A stretch of DNA of 64,000 bases. It comes from RGIG2206 sp045577615. GTDB taxonomy: Bacteria > Bacillota > Clostridia > Oscillospirales > Acutalibacteraceae. Position numbers and translations under genes: made by a program. Location of the stretch: assembly GCA_045577615.1 (NCBI GenBank), contig JAZNIT010000047.1:1-64000 (forward strand), in the 5' to 3' direction. Of this stretch, positions 40,301-47,718 are shown piece after piece. The notes under the pieces are model-generated. The model saw only the letters and a list, made by a program, of their open reading frames with translations, was not told where the DNA came from and made no database searches. Each line of letters opens with the position of its first letter. The first letter of the stretch is position 1.

Positions 40301-40450
40301 ATGGATAAAATCGTGCTTTGTGAAAAATGCGGCGCAATGGTTAAGGTATTGATCGATTGCACCTGCGAAAACTGTGGCATCAAATGCTGCGGCGAAACCA
40401 TGAAAGAAATTTCTGAAGAAAAAGCAAAGGAAATTTTGGCAAAAAAATAA
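40301..40450 (+). CDS. Desulforedoxin-like Cys-rich small protein
   Basis: This 49-residue protein is probably metal-binding. It reads LCEKCGAMVKVLIDCTCENC then GIKCCGETMKEI, giving CxxC, CxCxxC and CC groups. The CxxCGxxVxVL...CCGxxM frame resembles the iron-binding N-terminal domain of desulfoferrodoxin, with extra cysteines. The ATG follows GGAGG and lies 12 bases after csoR, so it should be induced with it. A role as metal buffer or chaperone is plausible. Iron-sulfur or rubredoxin-type iron is the alternative. Confidence 0.75.
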   Translation: MDKIVLCEKCGAMVKVLIDCTCENCGIKCCGETMKEISEEKAKEILAKK

Positions 40451-40463
40451 TTTTGCAAACAGC

Positions 40464-40497
40464 AAAAGAGCAGATGGTCGCCCATCTGCTCTTTTTT
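40464..40497. terminator. Terminator between the csoR unit and cotJC
   Basis: AAAAGAGCAGATGG pairs with CCATCTGCTCTTTT around TCGC, followed by TT, and serves both convergent genes. The stem closely matches the split arms at 37515 and 37888. Confidence 0.92.
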
Positions 40498-41103
40498 CTA
40501 TTTTTTCGGTTTATCAAAGGCAGGGTTCATAATATAGAAATTGCGGTCGTCAAGTCGGTCGGTAGTCTTACGCAGTGCTTCACCAAAACGTTGGTAGTGC
40601 ACGATCTCCCTTTGACGCAAGAAGCGGATGGCATCCTTTACATCGGGGTCGTCGCAAAAGCGCAGGATGTTATCATAGGTTGTGCGTGCCTTTTGCTCGG
40701 CTGCCAAATCCTCGTGCAGATCGGTGATGGGGTCGCCCTTGACGGCAATATACGCCGCCGTGAAGGGGGTGCCCGATGCCGATGCAGGATATACTCCCGT
40801 AGTGTGATTGACAAAATAGCTGTCGAAGCCCGCCTTCTTTATCTCTTCAGGTGTGAGATTACGGGTGAGCTGATAGATAATTGAGCCTACCATCTCAAGG
40901 TGACTCAATTCTTCCGTGCCGATGTCAGTCAGCAACGCCCGAAGTTCGGGATACGGCATACTGAAGCGCTGGCTTAAATAACGCAAGCTTGCGCCCAATT
41001 CACCGTCTGCGCCGCCATATTGCTCTGAGATGAGCTTTGCCAGAGCAGGGTTGGGATTTTTTATCTTTATAGGGTATTGCAATCGTTTTTCGTAATTAAA
41101 CAT
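40498..41103 (-). CDS. cotJC: CotJC, manganese-catalase-like spore coat protein
   Basis: Four-helix di-metal protein (201 residues) of the manganese catalase family, made in the mother cell during sporulation and placed in inner coat layers in Bacillus. Ligand-type motifs: LLTDIGTEELSHLEMVG, HEDLAAEQKARTTYDN and REIVHYQRFGEAL. The start overlaps the end of cotJB. The gene order cotJA-cotJB-cotJC is complete, which supports spore formation by this organism. Confidence 0.93.
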   Translation of the reverse strand: MFNYEKRLQYPIKIKNPNPALAKLISEQYGGADGELGASLRYLSQRFSMPYPELRALLTDIGTEELSHLEMVGSIIYQLTRNLTPEEIKKAGFDSYFVNHTTGVYPASASGTPFTAAYIAVKGDPITDLHEDLAAEQKARTTYDNILRFCDDPDVKDAIRFLRQREIVHYQRFGEALRKTTDRLDDRNFYIMNPAFDKPKK

Positions 41104-41366
41104 TATTCGTCACCCTCCACAAAGCATACGTCCCACGGCCAAGGACTGTTTACCCACTCGTAGGAGGTGTCGCCATACATATCTCGCGGTGTCAGCGGCC
41201 CAAATCGGGACTCGAACTCCCGACGAAACAGGGCTGCCTCTTTTTTATATTTTATCAAAGTGGCCAAGGCTTGCTTATCCTTGGGATGGGTGTCCAGATA
41301 AAGTTGAACATCTGCCGCGGCAAAGGCGGCCGCGCTGAGGCGCTTTAACAATTCTTGACGGCTCAT
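41103..41366 (-). CDS. cotJB: Spore coat protein CotJB
   Basis: Small coat protein (87 residues) with the family pattern AAAFAAADVQLYLDTHPKDKQ and the C-terminal YEWVNSPWPWDV. The ATG at 41366 overlaps the stop of the upstream gene (ATGA) and follows GAGGGGTGG. The frame's earlier ATG at 41387 has no ribosome site. The middle gene of cotJABC. Confidence 0.92.
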   Translation of the reverse strand: MSRQELLKRLSAAAFAAADVQLYLDTHPKDKQALATLIKYKKEAALFRREFESRFGPLTPRDMYGDTSYEWVNSPWPWDVCFVEGDE

Positions 41367-41560
41367 TTTTTGCCACCCCTCGGGCAAAAGGGCTTATCAA
41401 GGTCGGCAAAAAGTGTGCCAACGGATAAGGCATCGTCGTTGTTGTAAAGAGAGCAAAACTTTTGCATCGGCACATAGGCCATTGCTAATACGGCATTTTC
41501 TATAGGCTCTGCTCCTGCTGTGGCAGGCGGCATTGCCCCCATTTTTTCGTCAAAAATCAC
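41363..41560 (-). CDS. cotJA: CotJA-like spore coat protein
   Basis: First gene of the cotJ operon. The C-terminal half AMAYVPMQKFCSLYNNDDAL, then SVGTLFADLDKPF, fits CotJA. The start is uncertain. A GTG at 41560 is ten bases after AAGGAG, whereas the ATG at 41569 is only one base away and the longer frame to 41662 has no ribosome site. About 65 residues result, slightly short for the family. A sporulation sigma factor promoter is expected upstream, but I could not fix one. Confidence 0.75.
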   Translation of the reverse strand: MIFDEKMGAMPPATAGAEPIENAVLAMAYVPMQKFCSLYNNDDALSVGTLFADLDKPFCPRGGKK

Positions 41561-41635
41561 GGTTATCATTCTCCTTTTCACAGAGCGTATATGCTCCATT
41601 AACAAGGTATGTCCGTTAGCGCAAAAAGGTGCAAA

Positions 41636-41670
41636 AACACCCCCTGCCCGACTGAAAGGCAAGGGGTGTT
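41636..41670 (-). terminator. Terminator of the ECF S-component gene
   Basis: AACACCCCCTGCC pairs with GGCAAGGGGTGTT (one bulge); on the minus strand TTTTTGC follows, 18 bases past the stop. Confidence 0.8.
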
Positions 41671-41687
41671 GATTATAATGATTATGT

Positions 41688-42296
41688 TTACCTTTTCAAT
41701 TTTGACAATTGGGTATAAACAACCTTGCTTATTGTAGTTCCTGCAATGGTTGTAGCAAGCAATTCAACAAAAAAGTTTAGAGTAAGCACTGTAAGCACAA
41801 TTGTCATAAGTGCATCTCCAAGCGTACTGTCCGAATAAAAAGCCATATATGATGACAAAAAGAAAACTGTATTCAAAAGCGGTACGATTGCAGATGAAAT
41901 ACCAAATGCCCAAATTCCTATTTTACCTTTTTTCTTGAACAGCGAGAAAACCAAACCGGCTACAAAACCCGTTATCATTCTGGGTACGAAACAAGTTATA
42001 ACATAGCCAACAGGATTTTCAGTAAAAAGAGTGGCGGCTAAAGAATCCACCGTAAAACCGATACCAAACGCCTGTAAAAAGCTTGTAAGACCAAACACAA
42101 AGCCGAGAATTGTACCACCATACACACCAGTACACGCTGCTCCTAATGCCAAGGGAATGGTCATTAGTGTAATCGAAAACGCACCGGCTATTGTTATATA
42201 ACCGATAGGAGTAAAGTTCATCACCAGCATTAAGGCGATAAACATTGCAATAAGCACCATTTGGTAAATGCTACTGCGTTTCATTGAAACTTTCAT
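41688..42296 (-). CDS. ECF transporter substrate-binding (S) component
   Basis: Integral membrane S component (202 residues, about six helices) of an energy-coupling-factor vitamin transporter that uses shared ATPase and T subunits encoded elsewhere. It has the N-terminal IAMFIALMLVMNFTPIGYI and the GAACTGVYGGTILGFVFGLTS segment typical of the family. The pantothenate kinase gene coaX lies upstream on the same strand, so pantothenate is the likely cargo (PanT-like; inference). The ATG has GGAGGT eight bases upstream. Confidence 0.85.
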   Translation of the reverse strand: MKVSMKRSSIYQMVLIAMFIALMLVMNFTPIGYITIAGAFSITLMTIPLALGAACTGVYGGTILGFVFGLTSFLQAFGIGFTVDSLAATLFTENPVGYVITCFVPRMITGFVAGLVFSLFKKKGKIGIWAFGISSAIVPLLNTVFFLSSYMAFYSDSTLGDALMTIVLTVLTLNFFVELLATTIAGTTISKVVYTQLSKLKR

Positions 42297-42348
42297 TTTA
42301 AATACCTCCGATACTGCCCATATAGGTGCAGTTCATAATATTTTATGT

Positions 42349-42541
42349 GGGAGTTGTAATAGGGATACTTTGGTTTTTCAGATAAATTTGTGCTGTTTCT
42401 TGCCACGCAAACTTGCAATACACAAAGTATTTCTGCGTTTTCGTGACTGCGAAAATTCAACAAATTTATGCTTACAAAACCGCAGTACATCTTAAAAGCA
42501 TAATTGCTGATTGATGCAAACTATCCCTACTCACAACTCCC
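42349..42541. repeat. MITE-like 193-bp palindromic element between coaX and the S component
   Basis: The ends GGGAGTTGTAATAGGGATAC (42349-42368) and the complement of GGGAGTTGTGAGTAGGGATA (42522-42541) form about 24-bp imperfect terminal inverted repeats. ATAAATTTGT (42382-42391) and ACAAATTTAT (42460-42469) are a nested pair, with a GCGTTTTCG/CGAAAA hairpin inside. No transposase frame and no clear target duplication are seen. A structured leader RNA is the alternative reading. Confidence 0.6.
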
Positions 42542-42552
42542 AAAAAGAACAC

Positions 42553-43320
42553 TCAGTCGGTATTCTTTTTATAAATCAAATAAAGTCCGTCAAGCAGCAG
42601 GTTATCGTCAAGTATAACCTCTCGCTCGCAATAGGCAGTTACGCCGCCTGCAAGGCCGCCTGTGGCAACCAAGGTTGCAGGACAACCCAGCTCTGCCTCC
42701 ATACGCTTGGCCATACCGTCAAGCATAGCAGCTGCGCCGATTACAAGGCCTGAACGCATACAATCAACCGTATTGGTGCCGATGACCTTGTCGGGAGCTG
42801 AAATATCAATATAAGGAAGCTGTGCAGTGTTGCTTGCCAAAGCATCAAGAGTGGTGCCCAGACCTGCGGCAATTGCGCCGCCAAGAAATACGCCGCCTTT
42901 ATCAATTACGCTGATGGTGGTGGCGGTGCCCATATCGCAAACAATGCAGGGCAAGGGGTACTTTTCAACAGCGGCGACGGCGCCCGCAACCATATCTGCA
43001 CCAAGCTGTGCAGGGTTGTCAATGCGGATGTTGAGGCCTGTCTTTACCCCGGGACCGATGGCAAGAGGAGTGGTGCCCGTGAGTTTTTTGATGGCTTTTT
43101 TCATATTTGAGCCAACGCTGGGCACAACCGAGCTGATGATAGCACCCTCTATCCCTTGGGTTTCAAGGTTGTTGAGGGCAAGTATATCCTTTATCTCGAT
43201 TGCATATTGGTCGGCAGTACGGTGGCGGTCGGTAGCAAGGCGTGAGGTGAACTTTAATTGTCCGTCACGGTATGCACCAAGGGTTATATTGGTATTGCCG
43301 ATGTCAACGGTGAGAATCAC
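42553..43320 (-). CDS. coaX: Type III pantothenate kinase
   Basis: Phosphorylates pantothenate, the first step of coenzyme A synthesis, in the cytoplasm. The 255-residue protein has DIGNTN at the N-terminus (phosphate loop), GADMVAGAVA, CDMGTATTISVID and FLGGAIAAGLG, the markers of the acetate-kinase-like type III enzyme. The start is a GTG with AGGGGA eight bases upstream. The neighbouring vitamin transporter S component would supply the substrate. Confidence 0.95.
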   Translation of the reverse strand: MILTVDIGNTNITLGAYRDGQLKFTSRLATDRHRTADQYAIEIKDILALNNLETQGIEGAIISSVVPSVGSNMKKAIKKLTGTTPLAIGPGVKTGLNIRIDNPAQLGADMVAGAVAAVEKYPLPCIVCDMGTATTISVIDKGGVFLGGAIAAGLGTTLDALASNTAQLPYIDISAPDKVIGTNTVDCMRSGLVIGAAAMLDGMAKRMEAELGCPATLVATGGLAGGVTAYCEREVILDDNLLLDGLYLIYKKNTD

Positions 43321-43480
43321 TGCAAAAATCCCCTTTTCATCATTATTACCCCAATAGTATAACTGATTTTTTTAAAAAAGTAAATATCCTATTTGTATTG
43401 ACTATGGGCCGTTAAAAAGGTATAATTTGTGCAAAACAACCTTTATTTGGGGAGTGTGTGGGCTTTTGCCCTTGATTGCC

Positions 43481-44827
43481 ATGAAAAAGAACGACGTTGT
43501 AAAACTTGATATAACAGGTATGTCTCACGAGGGTGTCGGCATCGGCAGAGTGGAAAATATGGCCGTTTTTGTGCGAGGCAGTGCCGTAGGTGACACCGTT
43601 GAGGTTATTATTATCAAAATTGCAAAAAACTATGCCGTGGGCAAGCTTGTTGAGGTTATAACTCCATCAGTTGACCGAATCGAGAATGATTGCTCTGCTT
43701 TCCCCCGCTGTGGCGGATGTGTGTACCGACACATCAGCTATGAGGCTGAGGCGGAAATTAAGCGTCAGCGCGTTGCCGACTGTCTTAAGCGCATCGGCGG
43801 CATTGATTTTATGCCCGAGGCCACTCAAATCGGTGAGCAGGTCGCCTATCGCAACAAGGCTCAATATCCCGTGGGCAGCGACCTGAGAGGCTTGCGAGCA
43901 GGCTTTTATGCCCATCATACACACAATATTATTGAGTGCGACTGTTGTGCCCTTCAGCCTGCGCTGTTTAGCGATATTGTTGCCTTTGTGAAGGCCTTTA
44001 TCCTTGAAAAAGGGCTTACTGCCTATAACGAGCGGAGCGGTGAGGGGCTTGTGCGCCACATCTACATCCGTCAGGGCGCCATATCCAAAGAGGTTATGGT
44101 GTGCCTTGTTATCAACGGCAAGACTTTGCCCCATAGCGAGGCGCTTGTTGACGGGCTTAAATCGTTGGTTGGTGAGCAGCTCAAGACAGTGGTGCTTAAC
44201 CTTAATACCGCCGATACAAATGTTATTATGTCAACCAAATGCGTGACTCTTATGGGGGACGGATACATCACCGACACCCTGTGCGGAGTGAATGTGCGCC
44301 TTAATCCCCTATCCTTTTATCAGGTTAATCACGCTATGGCCCAGCGCCTTTATGAGCAGGCGGCAGAGTTTGCCGGCAATGGCGGCACTTTGGTTGACCT
44401 TTACTGTGGCGCAGGTACAATCGGTCTGTCTATGGCAAAAAGGTTTGACAGCGTAATCGGTGCCGAGGTTATACCCGAGGCCATTGAGGATGCCAAGTTT
44501 AACGCTGCGGCCAACGGTATTAAAAACGCGCGTTTTATCTGCGGCGATGCATACGAGGCAGCCAAGCAGCTGCATGAGGAGGGCATTCATCCCGACGTGG
44601 TTATTGTTGACCCACCCCGCAAGGGCTTGGAGGAGGGTTTGCCCCGTCACATTGCCGAGAATATGGCTCCCGATAGGGTGGTTTACGTATCCTGCGACCC
44701 TGCCACTATGGCTCGCGACGCTAAGGCTTTTGAGGAGTGCGGTTATAAGTTGAAGGCAGCTGTGCCCTTTGACTTGTTCCCACGCACCTATCATGTGGAA
44801 AGTTGCGTTTTGTTGTGTAAAGAATAA
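43481..44827 (+). CDS. rlmD: RNA uracil-5 methyltransferase, RlmD/RlmCD-like
   Basis: SAM-dependent methyltransferase for 23S rRNA uridines. An N-terminal TRAM RNA-binding domain (about 1-60) is followed by the iron-sulfur cysteines (CSAFPRCGGCVYRH and later ECDCCALQP), the SAM motif VDLYCGAGTIGLSMA, a DPPRKGLEEGL loop and the catalytic Cys in YVSCDPATMARD. The start is uncertain: the ATG at 43481 lacks a clear ribosome site, while a TTG five codons earlier lies ten bases behind GGGGAG. A shorter paralogue follows. Confidence 0.9.
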   Translation: MKKNDVVKLDITGMSHEGVGIGRVENMAVFVRGSAVGDTVEVIIIKIAKNYAVGKLVEVITPSVDRIENDCSAFPRCGGCVYRHISYEAEAEIKRQRVADCLKRIGGIDFMPEATQIGEQVAYRNKAQYPVGSDLRGLRAGFYAHHTHNIIECDCCALQPALFSDIVAFVKAFILEKGLTAYNERSGEGLVRHIYIRQGAISKEVMVCLVINGKTLPHSEALVDGLKSLVGEQLKTVVLNLNTADTNVIMSTKCVTLMGDGYITDTLCGVNVRLNPLSFYQVNHAMAQRLYEQAAEFAGNGGTLVDLYCGAGTIGLSMAKRFDSVIGAEVIPEAIEDAKFNAAANGIKNARFICGDAYEAAKQLHEEGIHPDVVIVDPPRKGLEEGLPRHIAENMAPDRVVYVSCDPATMARDAKAFEECGYKLKAAVPFDLFPRTYHVESCVLLCKE

Positions 44828-44914
44828 GTTTCGCGCCACAGGCTCCTGTGCGTTGCTCAGAATGACGGCGTGGTGTGAGTTAAAAAGATTGATTGATTTA
44901 TTAAGGAGTTCAAG

Positions 44915-46063
44915 ATGGCTGAAATCAAGCGTTGCCCCAACTATAAAAAGTGTGGCGGCTGCCAGCTGCAAAATATGGATTATGACCGTCAACTGCGGTT
45001 CAAACAGGCTCAGGTGGTTAAGCTTTTGGGCCGTTTTCACCGTGTTGCCAACATCGTCGGTATGGAAAACCCCACCCACTACCGCAACAAGGTGCAGGCG
45101 GCGTTCGGCAGTCGTGGAGGTCAGCTTATATCGGGTGTTTATCAATCCTCCACCCACAAAATCGTTCCCGTTGACAACTGTATGATTGAGGATGAAATTG
45201 CCGATAAAATTATTGTTACGGTGCGCAAGCTTGCTCAAAGTTTTAAGCTGAAGGCCTTTAACGATACCACTATGAAGGGCTTTTTGCGCCACGTGCTTGT
45301 TAAAAGAGGCTTTTTGAGCGGTCAGGTTATGGTGGTGCTTGTTACTGCGGGGGGCGATTTTCCCTCTCAGCGCTCATTTGTTAATGCGCTGATCGGCCGA
45401 CACCCCGAAATTACCACCATCGTGCGCAACATCAACCAAAAGCACACCAGCCTTGTGCTTGGCAGCAAGTCACAGGTTTTGTTTGGCGACGGCTATATTG
45501 AGGAGCAGTTGTGCGGCAAGACCTTCAGAATCAGCCCCAAGGCTTTTTATCAGATAAATCCCACTCAAACCCAAGTGCTGTATGAAACGGCAGTGGATTT
45601 TGCTGGGCTTGACGGCTCTCAATCGGTTATTGATGCCTATTGCGGCACGGGCACCATCGGCATCATTATGGCCGACAAAGCAAAGAGCGTGATGGGTGTT
45701 GAGCTTAATCCCGACGCTGTTGAGGATGCCAAGGTGAACGCCAAGAAAAACGGCACTGACAACATTCAGTTTTACTGCGCCGATGCAGGGGACTTTATGG
45801 TAGAGCTTGCCGCCCGCAAGCGAAAGGTGGATGTGGTTATCACCGACCCGCCAAGAGCAGGCTGCAGCCGTGAATTTTTGGAAAGCGTTGTAGCTCTTGC
45901 GCCCAAGAGGGTGGTATATATCTCCTGCAACCCCGTTACCCTTGCGAGAGATTTGAACTACATCACCAAAAAAGGATATAAGGTGGGCAAAATTCAGCCC
46001 GTTGATATGTTCCCCTTTACTGAGCATATTGAGTGTTGTGTGCTGCTTGAAAAGCGAGTATAA
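44915..46063 (+). CDS. Second RNA uracil-5 methyltransferase, without TRAM domain
   Basis: Paralogue of the gene just upstream (382 residues). It begins directly at the iron-sulfur region (CPNYKKCGGCQLQ), so the TRAM RNA-binding domain is absent. Catalytic parts are intact: IDAYCGTGTIGIIMADKA, TDPPRAGCSREF and the nucleophile in YISCNPVTLARD. The ATG has GGAG seven bases upstream. The 87-bp gap from the first gene contains no terminator, so both are probably one transcript. The target is likely a different uridine in rRNA or tRNA. Confidence 0.9.
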   Translation: MAEIKRCPNYKKCGGCQLQNMDYDRQLRFKQAQVVKLLGRFHRVANIVGMENPTHYRNKVQAAFGSRGGQLISGVYQSSTHKIVPVDNCMIEDEIADKIIVTVRKLAQSFKLKAFNDTTMKGFLRHVLVKRGFLSGQVMVVLVTAGGDFPSQRSFVNALIGRHPEITTIVRNINQKHTSLVLGSKSQVLFGDGYIEEQLCGKTFRISPKAFYQINPTQTQVLYETAVDFAGLDGSQSVIDAYCGTGTIGIIMADKAKSVMGVELNPDAVEDAKVNAKKNGTDNIQFYCADAGDFMVELAARKRKVDVVITDPPRAGCSREFLESVVALAPKRVVYISCNPVTLARDLNYITKKGYKVGKIQPVDMFPFTEHIECCVLLEKRV

Positions 46064-46067
46064 ATTT

Positions 46068-46095
46068 AAAACCGACTCTTAAGAGTCGGTTTTTT
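46068..46095. terminator. Terminator after the methyltransferase pair
   Basis: AAAACCGACTCTT and AAGAGTCGGTTTT pair without loop bases, followed by TT. It overlaps the end of the convergent gene at 46079. Confidence 0.9.
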
Positions 46096-46447
46096 TGGTG
46101 AGTTTTTTGATTAGTTTTAGTATGCCAAGGGTTAGGGCGGTGAGGATAGATGTGGAAAGATTTAATATAAACGGCACTGTCAAAAACAGCACATTCACAA
46201 TGGTCATACTGAATATTCCACGAGGGTTAAAGCCGGTTATGACAAAGGCTACCGTTATAAAGTTTAGCTCGAAAAGGAGTGACTGAAGCACCGCGCTTTT
46301 TAAATAAAGGGTGGTGGCTACCCCTCTTATAAGTGCGAAGGCCAAGAGCATATAGGACAATGCAACTGTGGGGAAAATTAAAAATCCAACCAGCATTACG
46401 GCAAGGTCGATGGCATAGACCTTTGAGAAGGCTTTTAATTTTTTCAT
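46079..46447 (-). CDS. Membrane protein of unknown function
   Basis: I do not recognise this 122-residue protein. Three to four hydrophobic helices fill it, with basic ends (MKKLKAFSK and LKLIKKLTKKTDS). The start ATG overlaps the stop of the upstream gene (TGATG), so the two are translated together. The C-terminus is encoded inside the shared terminator. Confidence 0.6.
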   Translation of the reverse strand: MKKLKAFSKVYAIDLAVMLVGFLIFPTVALSYMLLAFALIRGVATTLYLKSAVLQSLLFELNFITVAFVITGFNPRGIFSMTIVNVLFLTVPFILNLSTSILTALTLGILKLIKKLTKKTDS

Positions 46448-46923
46448 CACTCGGCCTCCTTTTCATCAAGGCGGTCGATATTGCTACTGTATACATAGTC
46501 GGTTACGGGGCTGCCGTCGGTGGTGGCAATGACGGTGGCCACGTTGTTGCCACCATAGGTGGTGGACAAATCGTCCGCCTCGTAGACGCTCCACACCTTG
46601 CCCAATGGCCACTCTAACGAGGGGCGGTTAAAATAGATGCAAATGCGGGCGGTAGTGGTTATATTTTGCTCGGCAATGATTTTGTTGAACAAATCGTGCT
46701 TTTCAACATATTCGGTGACTAACTGTTCAAGCCTTTGCTCGGTAAAATAAGGCAGGGATATCATATAATATGCAGTGTATGTAGGTGTGTTTTCCACATT
46801 GCCGTAATGAAAAACGCCGTCGGCTGCATTGTAAATTACATTTTTGCAAAAGAGCACCGTTATGCCCGACAGAGCAATAACCATTGCCGCAATGAGCGCT
46901 GCAAGTTTGGTCTTTTTAGGCAT
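46447..46923 (-). CDS. Signal-anchored extracytoplasmic protein, unknown
   Basis: Unrecognised 158-residue protein with an N-terminal membrane anchor (LAALIAAMVIALSGITVLF) and a mixed alpha/beta outer domain with a Tyr-rich middle (TPTYTAYYMISLPYF). The second ATG at 46923 is chosen, because the first (46929) abuts the ribosome site GGAGGG. It is co-transcribed with the small membrane protein after it, and both diverge from the cyclophilin gene. Confidence 0.6.
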   Translation of the reverse strand: MPKKTKLAALIAAMVIALSGITVLFCKNVIYNAADGVFHYGNVENTPTYTAYYMISLPYFTEQRLEQLVTEYVEKHDLFNKIIAEQNITTTARICIYFNRPSLEWPLGKVWSVYEADDLSTTYGGNNVATVIATTDGSPVTDYVYSSNIDRLDEKEAE

Positions 46924-46990
46924 CTGCATCCCTCCTTTTTTTCATTATATCATTTGCAAAAATACCTGTCAATTTAATTTGATGTCCTCC

Positions 46991-47019
46991 TTGATTTTGC
47001 ATTTTAAATGTGGTAAAAT
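46991..47019 (+). promoter_or_regulatory. Promoter of the cyclophilin gene
   Basis: TTGATT (46991-46996), 17 bases and TAAAAT (47014-47019) lie about 36 bases before the ATG. Confidence 0.7.
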
Positions 47020-47054
47020 GGCTTTAACACTCCACTAATGAAGGGATTACGAAT

Positions 47055-47669
47055 ATGAAAAGATTTTTTGCTTTGGCACTGTGCCTTATTATGATTCTTT
47101 GCTGTCTGACCGCTTGCGGTGACGACGGCAGTTCTGCATCACCCAACAAAAAGGGTAACGGCAAATATTCAAAGGGCACCCACCACGCTGTTATTGAGGT
47201 TAAAAATTACGGCACCATTGAGCTTGAGCTTGATGCCGATACCGCTCCTATCACTGTTGAGAATTTCTGCACCCTTGCAAATGACGGATTTTATGACGGT
47301 CTTACCTTTCACCGCGTTATCAGCGGCTTTATGATTCAGGGCGGTGACCCCGACCACAACGGCACCGGCGGCTCTGATGAAGAGATTAAGGGTGAGTTTT
47401 CTGCCAACGGCGTTGATAACGACATCGCCCACGTGCGCGGCGTTATCTCTATGGCTCGCGCCACCCCCTATGACAGCGCAAGCAGCCAATTCTTTATTAT
47501 GCATCAGGATGCTCCCCATCTTGACGGACAGTATGCCGCTTTTGGCCGCGTAACCAAAGGTATTGATGTTGTTGACAAAATCGCCGCAAATACCCCTGTT
47601 ATTGACGCTAACGGCACCGTTTTGTTTGAAAATCAGCCCGTTATCACCAAAATCACCATCATCGACTAA
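47055..47669 (+). CDS. Cyclophilin-type peptidyl-prolyl isomerase lipoprotein
   Basis: Extracytoplasmic folding helper anchored by lipid. Lipobox LTAC (Cys21) ends the signal peptide. After a short linker comes a complete cyclophilin domain (about 42-204) with FHRVISGFMIQGGD, carrying the catalytic Arg, and RGVISMARATPYDSASSQFF. It would isomerise prolyl bonds of exported proteins. A single-gene unit with its own promoter and terminator. Confidence 0.93.
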   Translation: MKRFFALALCLIMILCCLTACGDDGSSASPNKKGNGKYSKGTHHAVIEVKNYGTIELELDADTAPITVENFCTLANDGFYDGLTFHRVISGFMIQGGDPDHNGTGGSDEEIKGEFSANGVDNDIAHVRGVISMARATPYDSASSQFFIMHQDAPHLDGQYAAFGRVTKGIDVVDKIAANTPVIDANGTVLFENQPVITKITIID

Positions 47670-47676
47670 TTAACAC

Positions 47677-47703
47677 GGAGCAGAGCTACTCTGCTCCTTT
47701 TTT
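47677..47703 (+). terminator. Terminator of the cyclophilin gene
   Basis: GGAGCAGAG-CTA-CTCTGCTCC followed by six T residues, eight bases past the stop. Confidence 0.92.
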
Positions 47704-47718
47704 ATCAAAGGAGATAGT

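Noticed and set aside
40453..40884. 143-codon plus-strand frame opposite cotJC
   Set aside because: cotJC is well supported on the other strand; this frame starts in the terminator.
42293..42490. 65-codon minus-strand frame before the ECF S component
   Set aside because: It is a translation of the palindromic element and lacks a ribosome site.
42297..42552. A known riboswitch before the vitamin transporter gene
   Set aside because: I could not match the conserved cores of TPP, FMN, cobalamin or other riboswitches. The terminal inverted repeats favour a MITE-like element.
44309..45292. 327-codon minus-strand frame opposite the methyltransferases
   Set aside because: It is an antisense shadow spanning the ends of two well-supported genes and has no recognisable motif or ribosome site.
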